From a virus, in IMG/VR virus record IMGVR_UViG_3300028197_000950, positions 1 through 63,393 of that record: DNA of 63,393 nucleotides. One strand, given 5' to 3'. The translations under genes were made by a program, and so were the position numbers. The notes beneath the pieces are model-generated. The model did not search any database, was not told the DNA's origin, and saw only the letters and a program-made list of their open reading frames with translations. Below, one piece after another: positions 59,566-63,393 of the stretch. The number at the start of each line of letters is the position of its first letter. Within the stretch, counting starts at the first letter, position 1.

Positions 59566-59709
59566 ATGAAAACAATTAAATTTTACCCAAGCGACAGGTC
59601 TCTAATGAGATTAGATGGCAAATTACTAAAAGGTTACACTATAGATAGTATACCAGACAATATAAACTCATGGTTTAACTATAAAGGTCTAACATTTGTA
59701 ACAAGTTAA
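59566..59709 (+). CDS. Hypothetical 47-residue protein
   Basis: MKTIKFYPSDRSLMRLDGKL... with Trp/Tyr-rich middle. Leaderless start predicted by P6. Its stop codon lies inside the first arm (GTTAACG) of a pseudoknot-forming RNA that runs to the next gene. Confidence 0.6.
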   Translation: MKTIKFYPSDRSLMRLDGKLLKGYTIDSIPDNINSWFNYKGLTFVTS

Positions 59710-59760
59710 CGGACATGAGTGTGATGTTGTAACTCGATCCAAAAACATACGAGCGTTAAC
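59705..59760 (+). ncRNA. Compact pseudoknot RNA
   Basis: GTTAACG (59705-59711) pairs with CGTTAAC (59754-59760). Inside, CTCG (59733-59736) with CGAG (59750-59753) and ATGTT (59724-59728) with AACAT (59744-59748) interleave, giving an H-type pseudoknot. No consensus of a known ribozyme class was found. It lies between the 47-residue gene and a conserved hairpin. Confidence 0.5.
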
Positions 59761-59761
59761 T

Positions 59762-59801
59762 CGCGATAGCTCATACTTAACCAGTATGGGCTTTTCGTGG
59801 T
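59762..59801 (+). promoter_or_regulatory. Conserved leader hairpin S1
   Basis: AGCTCATACT (59768-59777), loop TAACC, AGTATGGGCT (59783-59792), then TTTT. Flanking CGCGA (59762-59766) pairs with TCGTG (59795-59799). Bases 59788-59806 (GGGCTTTTCGTGGTATGAA) are identical to 62011-62029. Relative to the S2 hairpin one stem pair is A-T here and G-C there. Could be a terminator/attenuator or a translational control hairpin, as the start codon is 2 nt beyond the outer stem. Confidence 0.65.
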
Positions 59802-60239
59802 ATGAAATGTAACCACAATATTCCACAAGCAAGATTAGATCTTGGCTATAAAGTATGTATCGATTGTAGTACAGTAGAAAAACTCGGCTGTATCGACACT
59901 ATAAATCATAAAACTGGCAATACTATTCAAGTAATGTCACATGAAGATGCAGAAAAAGCCAATAAGTTAACAAAACGAGCAGGTTTTGGTATACTAAGAT
60001 CTATGGCTAATGGTTCAAGTCAACGTAAAGCTAATATGATCACTGGATGCTCAACTACTTATGTAGGTAACGACGTTATGTTCGAGCAAATAGGTAAAAC
60101 TTACATGGATTATTTAGAAGTTGATGAAGAAATTGCCCAGCGCTATCTCGATCGAGCGCTAAACAATGCAGATATATCTGAAAACCAATATAATAAGATA
60201 AAAATGCTTTGTAACAGACTAAATACGATCACTATTTGA
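59802..60239 (+). CDS. Zinc-ribbon-containing phage protein
   Basis: 145 residues. MKCNHNIPQARLDLGYKVCI followed by DC gives Cys/His and CxxC ligands for one zinc ribbon. HKTGNTIQVM and GFGILRSMANGSSQRKANMI follow, then an acidic helical C-terminus. I recall relatives in marine phages with unknown function. No promoter element precedes it; it begins directly after hairpin S1. Its last residues NRLNTITI are encoded by element P7. Confidence 0.7.
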   Translation: MKCNHNIPQARLDLGYKVCIDCSTVEKLGCIDTINHKTGNTIQVMSHEDAEKANKLTKRAGFGILRSMANGSSQRKANMITGCSTTYVGNDVMFEQIGKTYMDYLEVDEEIAQRYLDRALNNADISENQYNKIKMLCNRLNTITI

Positions 60240-60244
60240 TAATA
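60213..60244 (+). promoter_or_regulatory. Phage promoter element P7
   Basis: AACAGACTAAATACGA (60213-60228, weakest copy), 9 bases, GATAATA (60238-60244). ATG 60259 is 16 nt past GATAAT. The end of the zinc-ribbon gene runs through it. Confidence 0.68.
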
Positions 60245-60258
60245 TATTAAACAAATAT

Positions 60259-60405
60259 ATGAATAAAATAACAAAACAGCTCGAAAACTTGTACTCTTGG
60301 ACAAAATTCTATCAAGATCGAGCAGATAAAGAAGCAATTAGAAAATGTCAAACTGAAATCGCGCAGTTGAAACAAGCGTTTAATCAATTGAAATCTAAAA
60401 AATGA
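60259..60405 (+). CDS. Hypothetical 48-residue helical protein
   Basis: MNKITKQLENLYSWTKFYQD..., Gln/Lys-rich coiled coil. ATGA overlap with the next gene. No family recognised. Confidence 0.58.
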   Translation: MNKITKQLENLYSWTKFYQDRADKEAIRKCQTEIAQLKQAFNQLKSKK

Positions 60406-60686
60406 AAGATACTAATGCAATAGATAAAGCTATTAGACAAAAATGTGAAAAAGAAATATGGTTTATAGTTGATAGTTTCTTAAATGAAATAGAAACTAAA
60501 TTAAGAGGTGAATATAATAACTCTAGTTTTTACTATTTAAATGCTCCTAATTCAAAAGTTAAATTCACTGTAATGGGTATGGAACAACTTAAAACTGTAT
60601 TAAACAATATGTTAATAGAAGGTCACATAGAATCTATGTTGAGTATAAAATCACGAGAATTAATCAAAAAACTTGAATTATTATGA
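60402..60686 (+). CDS. Hypothetical 94-residue protein
   Basis: Mixed charged helical protein (RQKCEKEIWFIVDSFLNEIE, FTVMGMEQLKTVLNNMLIEG). No known domain. Coupled to both neighbours by ATGA overlaps, so probably part of one small operon under P7. Confidence 0.65.
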   Translation: MKDTNAIDKAIRQKCEKEIWFIVDSFLNEIETKLRGEYNNSSFYYLNAPNSKVKFTVMGMEQLKTVLNNMLIEGHIESMLSIKSRELIKKLELL

Positions 60687-60988
60687 AAAATAGAACACTA
60701 AACGAAATTAGACAATCAAAAGAGTATCAACAAGCCGTTAAATCAGGAAATAATCTAGATTTAAATGTTGATGTAGCTATAGATGAAATAGTAGATAATC
60801 TTAATACTCACATGTTTGATATAATATTTCAAGCAGTAAATGATGAAATGCATAAGTATACTGTGTTTCAAGAACAAACTTATCTAACTGATGAAGGTAT
60901 GGATATGTTTGAAGAGCAATGGTTCGAGTTTTATCATGAGCATCACGGTGAAATTCTAGGTAAAATAATGAAAACTCTTACAAACTAA
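60683..60988 (+). CDS. Hypothetical acidic 101-residue protein
   Basis: Acidic protein with helices and an aromatic C-terminus (FEEQWFEFYHEHHGEILGKI). Ends in the P8 element. May act by mimicking nucleic acid or by binding a basic partner; purely speculative. Confidence 0.65.
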   Translation: MKNRTLNEIRQSKEYQQAVKSGNNLDLNVDVAIDEIVDNLNTHMFDIIFQAVNDEMHKYTVFQEQTYLTDEGMDMFEEQWFEFYHEHHGEILGKIMKTLTN

Positions 60989-61010
60989 ATACGAACACTT
61001 AAAGATAATA
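60979..61010 (+). promoter_or_regulatory. Phage promoter element P8
   Basis: TACAAACTAAATACGA (60979-60994), 9 bases, GATAATA (61004-61010). ATG 61016 is exactly 7 nt past GATAAT. The upstream stop codon TAA is formed by the element itself. Confidence 0.78.
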
Positions 61011-61015
61011 CATAT

Positions 61016-61156
61016 ATGAATGATATAATAAAACAAACTCTTACAGAAAAGATAGACTCTCTAACTAAGTCTGTGTGGGGTGTTAGCAATGATGAGCTAA
61101 CAGAAATAGTCTATAAAATAGACAAGCTAAAACAACAATTAAAACTAATAAAATGA
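61016..61156 (+). CDS. Hypothetical 46-residue helical protein
   Basis: MNDIIKQTLTEKIDSLTKSV... with a Lys/Gln-rich coiled-coil end. Predicted leaderless start from P8. ATGA overlap with the next gene. Confidence 0.58.
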   Translation: MNDIIKQTLTEKIDSLTKSVWGVSNDELTEIVYKIDKLKQQLKLIK

Positions 61157-61500
61157 CAGAAGAAAAACTAGCTTTAGAAACATTAAAAGCACTAGGTGTT
61201 AAAGATACATCAAGTCCATCTCAAACAAAAAGAGGTACAACTTGTTTTACTTTACCGACAGGTGATTGTGTGTCTGAGCACAAAACAGGTTATATTAGAA
61301 AAAATCTACTAAATAAAAACGGTGGAATATATACTTGTTATCAACTAAATCCACAATACAAGACAATTGAAAAGTCTATAAACTGGAACGGTGAAGAGCG
61401 TACTTTTGATAGAAACAACAGAATGTTGATATGGAACAGAGCTGAAAGACTAAAAAGATTAGTTCTTTACACAATAAAAAAAATAAACGAAACTAAATAA
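61153..61500 (+). CDS. Hypothetical basic 115-residue protein
   Basis: Basic and beta-rich in the middle (GTTCFTLPTGDCVSEHKTGY), with WNRAERLKRLVLYTIKKI at the end. No recognised family. Second gene of the P8 operon. Confidence 0.65.
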   Translation: MTEEKLALETLKALGVKDTSSPSQTKRGTTCFTLPTGDCVSEHKTGYIRKNLLNKNGGIYTCYQLNPQYKTIEKSINWNGEERTFDRNNRMLIWNRAERLKRLVLYTIKKINETK

Positions 61501-61501
61501 T

Positions 61502-61942
61502 ATGACAATAACTGAAGAAAAAATGATAAAAATAGCTAAGCAAGCACTTGGTTTAGAAATAACTGATAGCTTTGATACAAGCTGTGACTTATACTGCTAC
61601 AATGAATCTACTGTAGATGGCTATGACGTATGGGTATTAACTCATAGCTTGAATGATATAAATGTATGTGAAAACGTATATTACTATGAAGGTGACTTAG
61701 CATCTGCTGTTATGGAAGAAATTCAATACAACGGCGGTAGCGAAACTCTATTACATATGGATAGCTACTTGTGGGACGACTTATATATGGACGATCAAAT
61801 GCTTGAATATTTCGGTGAAACTATCGATGATATTATTGAAAACAATGATGAAGAAGGCTATGGTTTAACTAAAGCTGAAATACAAGAATTAAAAGATGAA
61901 CATGGCTTAGAAGCCGAAGAAATTGAAGAAACTGTTAGTTAG
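61502..61942 (+). CDS. Hypothetical acidic protein
   Basis: 146 residues, strongly acidic and Tyr-rich (LLHMDSYLWDDLYMDDQMLE, FGETIDDIIENNDEEGYGLT). The charge pattern is like DNA-mimic inhibitors of host defence or nucleoid proteins, but sequence alone does not prove it. Followed by hairpin S2. Confidence 0.62.
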   Translation: MTITEEKMIKIAKQALGLEITDSFDTSCDLYCYNESTVDGYDVWVLTHSLNDINVCENVYYYEGDLASAVMEEIQYNGGSETLLHMDSYLWDDLYMDDQMLEYFGETIDDIIENNDEEGYGLTKAEIQELKDEHGLEAEEIEETVS

Positions 61943-61960
61943 TTAATAGTAGTTTAGTTT

Positions 61961-62024
61961 CCACGTTAGCTCGTACTTTCCCTTCGGCGTAAGCCCACAG
62001 GTGACGGTACGGGCTTTTCGTGGT
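61961..62024 (+). promoter_or_regulatory. Conserved leader hairpin S2
   Basis: CCACG (61961-61965) pairs with CGTGG (62019-62023). Inside, AGCTCGTAC (61968-61976) pairs with GTACGGGCT (62007-62015) around a 30-nt insert. It shares the stem sequence and a 19-nt identity (62011-62029, covering the start codon) with S1. The inner loop differs, and one pair changes from A-T in S1 to G-C here. Compensatory change supports RNA structure rather than simple duplication. Confidence 0.68.
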
Positions 62025-62240
62025 ATGAATAATATAGGAATAATGCAAGCGTTTATGTTACTAGGTGACTTAGACACTAAACAAGAGGACAAGCTAAGCA
62101 ATAAAGCTATAGCTTATAAAGAAAGAATAGTTTTCTCTACAATGAGAGCTAGTATACCTGGTTGGCAACCGCCAAGTAACTGGAATAGTTTAACTAATAA
62201 AGAAAAACTAAAAAGACTTGATAAACTACAATCAGTATAA
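62025..62240 (+). CDS. Hypothetical 71-residue protein
   Basis: MNNIGIMQAFMLLGDLDTKQ... ending KLKRLDKLQSV, helical with a Trp-Pro-rich middle (IPGWQPPSNWNSLTNKEK). ATG 62025 is preferred to an in-frame upstream start at 62001, because that start lies inside the S2 stem-loop. Upstream regulation is by S2. Confidence 0.6.
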   Translation: MNNIGIMQAFMLLGDLDTKQEDKLSNKAIAYKERIVFSTMRASIPGWQPPSNWNSLTNKEKLKRLDKLQSV

Positions 62241-62241
62241 T

Positions 62242-62273
62242 TACAAACTAAATACGATAACTAACAGATAATA
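62242..62273 (+). promoter_or_regulatory. Phage promoter element P9
   Basis: TACAAACTAAATACGA (62242-62257), 9 bases, GATAATA (62267-62273). ATG 62279 is exactly 7 nt past GATAAT; the gene has a double ATG. It drives the ligase operon that continues through the map join. Confidence 0.78.
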
Positions 62274-62278
62274 TTATT

Positions 62279-62587
62279 ATGATGAACGAAGACGAAATAG
62301 AAAGACTAGCTGACTTGTTGTTCGATAGAATAATGGAAAAGCAAGAAGAAGCAGACAGAGAGTATGCTGAACAAATAGTTAAATTAGCTAAAGATGGTTA
62401 TGTAGTAAATGACATAACTGACAAACTAGAACTCAATGAAGAAGAAAAACTAGTAGGTGAATTAGCTAAAATGCAGACAATTATGATGATTCTCGAAGAC
62501 AGAGAAGAATATGAAAAAGCTGCAGTAATACAAAAGAAAATTAAAAATATAAACAAGAAATTAAATAATGGATCAGGAAGATATTAA
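62279..62587 (+). CDS. Hypothetical acidic coiled-coil protein
   Basis: 102 residues, almost all helical (DLLFDRIMEKQEEADREYAE, EEEKLVGELAKMQTIMMILE). The ligase ATG lies 20 nt before its stop. Possibly a small accessory of the ligase operon; no family recognised. Confidence 0.62.
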   Translation: MMNEDEIERLADLLFDRIMEKQEEADREYAEQIVKLAKDGYVVNDITDKLELNEEEKLVGELAKMQTIMMILEDREEYEKAAVIQKKIKNINKKLNNGSGRY

Positions 62588-63393
62588 AGCAATGCTAGCG
62601 CATAAGTACAATGAAGATAAAGCAGATTATCCTGCGTTTATACAACCAAAACTAGATGGCGTACGCTGTTTATTTACTGCAAAAGGCGCTGTCTCTCGTG
62701 CTAACAATCAATTTATGAATGTACAGCATATAGAACAAGCTTTAAAGCCTTTCTTTGCAAAGAATCCTACAGCTATTCTTGACGGCGAATTATACAATCA
62801 CGGCCTAAAAGATGACTTTGAAAAGATTATATCTCTTGTAAAGAAGAAAAAACCAACAGATGATGACAGGCTTGAAGCAGCTGAACTAGTAGAATATCAC
62901 ATTTATGATGTGGCTAGTATGTCAATAGCTAATTATACTACAAGATTAAATTATATAAATTCAATATCAAACTTTCAATGGAATCATATACTACGTAGAG
63001 TTGACACTAAAGTTGCATTAGACTTTGACGATGCTCTTAAAATGCACAATAAAAACCTTAAACTAGGTTATGAAGGCAGTATATACAGATCATTTGAAGG
63101 CAAATACAAAGGTACAAGATCATGGGATCTTATGAAGTTTAAAGACTTTCACGATGCAGAAGCTCATATCGTAGGTTACGAAGAAGGTAAAGGCAAGCGC
63201 GAAGGTACACTAGGTAAATTCTTTATGCAAGATGATGACGGAAATAAGTTCGGTTGTCCTCCAGGTAAAGGATACAATTACAAAGACTTAGCTAATATGC
63301 TAGAAAATATACACGACTACATCGGTCAGTATGCTACATTTACATACTTCGAGCGAACTAAAGCAGGTAGTTACAGACATCCACATTATAAAG
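62568..63393 (+). CDS. ATP-dependent DNA ligase (5' part)
   Basis: 275 codons are inside the window before it breaks off; the complete protein (about 281 residues) ends at the beginning of the window. The nucleotidyltransferase lysine lies in FIQPKLDGVRCLF (KxDG, near residue 30). ILDGELYNHG supplies motif III, LGYEGSIYRS motif IV and WDLMKFKDF motif V (K-x-K). GYEEGKGKREGTLGKF and a C-terminal OB-like part follow. It seals nicks in the replicating genome. Small for bacterial ligases but normal for phage ATP ligases. Confidence 0.9.
   Translation, partial: MDQEDIKAMLAHKYNEDKADYPAFIQPKLDGVRCLFTAKGAVSRANNQFMNVQHIEQALKPFFAKNPTAILDGELYNHGLKDDFEKIISLVKKKKPTDDDRLEAAELVEYHIYDVASMSIANYTTRLNYINSISNFQWNHILRRVDTKVALDFDDALKMHNKNLKLGYEGSIYRSFEGKYKGTRSWDLMKFKDFHDAEAHIVGYEEGKGKREGTLGKFFMQDDDGNKFGCPPGKGYNYKDLANMLENIHDYIGQYATFTYFERTKAGSYRHPHYK
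63251..63393. repeat. Terminal repeat of the window (143 bp)
   Basis: Matches 1-143 with two differences: A73 versus C63323 and C139 versus T63389. Both are third-position changes that leave Ile and Tyr unchanged in the ligase. This shows a closed circular map, with the copies from slightly different genomes, or an assembler overlap. Confidence 0.95.

Noticed and set aside
60887-60925. CTGATGA in the 60683-60988 gene, possible hammerhead
   Set aside because: No complementary stem II and no GAAA at the right spacing; ordinary coding.
62001-62024. Earlier in-frame start for the 71-residue gene
   Set aside because: It would lie inside the S2 hairpin stem; the ATG at 62025 has the same spacing to the hairpin as in the S1 gene.

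Overview
The window is an essentially complete, circularly permuted tailed-phage genome. Bases 1-143 recur at 63251-63393 with two synonymous mismatches inside one DNA ligase gene, so the true circle is about 63.25 kb. The DNA is AT-rich, genes are tightly packed and often overlap by ATGA, and almost no start has a Shine-Dalgarno sequence; starts sit behind A/T-only leaders. That start style, a Bacteroidota-looking lipoprotein signal, and structural proteins that read like crAss-like and other Bacteroidota podoviruses suggest a podovirus of a probably marine or aquatic Bacteroidota host. Host and taxonomy are inference.

Layout: two transcription blocks. The plus-strand (early/middle) block runs from about 57.4 kb through the join to 10.65 kb. 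Its first part (57.4-62.6 kb) is a string of small unrecognised genes separated by repeated promoters and structured RNAs. It is followed by ligase, tiny ORFs, an HTH protein, a sigma-like factor, an ERF annealing protein, a PD-(D/E)XK exonuclease, an SSB-like protein, a primase-helicase, a thymidylate synthase/dCMP hydroxymethylase-family enzyme, MazG-type proteins, a nuclease and a class II ribonucleotide reductase. A strong bidirectional terminator at 10.65-10.69 kb separates it from the minus-strand late block (56.99 down to 10.73 kb).

The late block, in transcription order, holds: Lys-rich DGAS-motif proteins, tail-fibre proteins, GroEL and GroES, more small DGAS proteins with amidase and holin, a BspA-like adhesin, a tandem Cpn10-like protein, terminase, portal, scaffold, capsid, ring/nozzle proteins, and an internal-virion set. 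That set ends with a 3165-residue polyvalent protein carrying HExxH-peptidase-like, nuclease-like and HAD-phosphatase-like segments. No DNA polymerase, RNA polymerase, integrase or tRNA gene was recognised.

The most striking signals lie in the small-gene region. A full-consensus hammerhead ribozyme lies between two genes at 58658-58707. Nine copies of a bipartite element (16 conserved bases, 9 variable, GATAATA) precede genes, and in five of nine the A of the ATG lies exactly 7 nt past GATAAT, predicting leaderless mRNAs. Two covarying hairpins share an identical 19-nt sequence running into the start codons of unrelated genes. A tRNA-like acceptor/T-arm minihelix and a compact pseudoknot add to this. 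Together they suggest early mRNAs are cut into units by embedded RNA structures plus a phage-specific promoter family.
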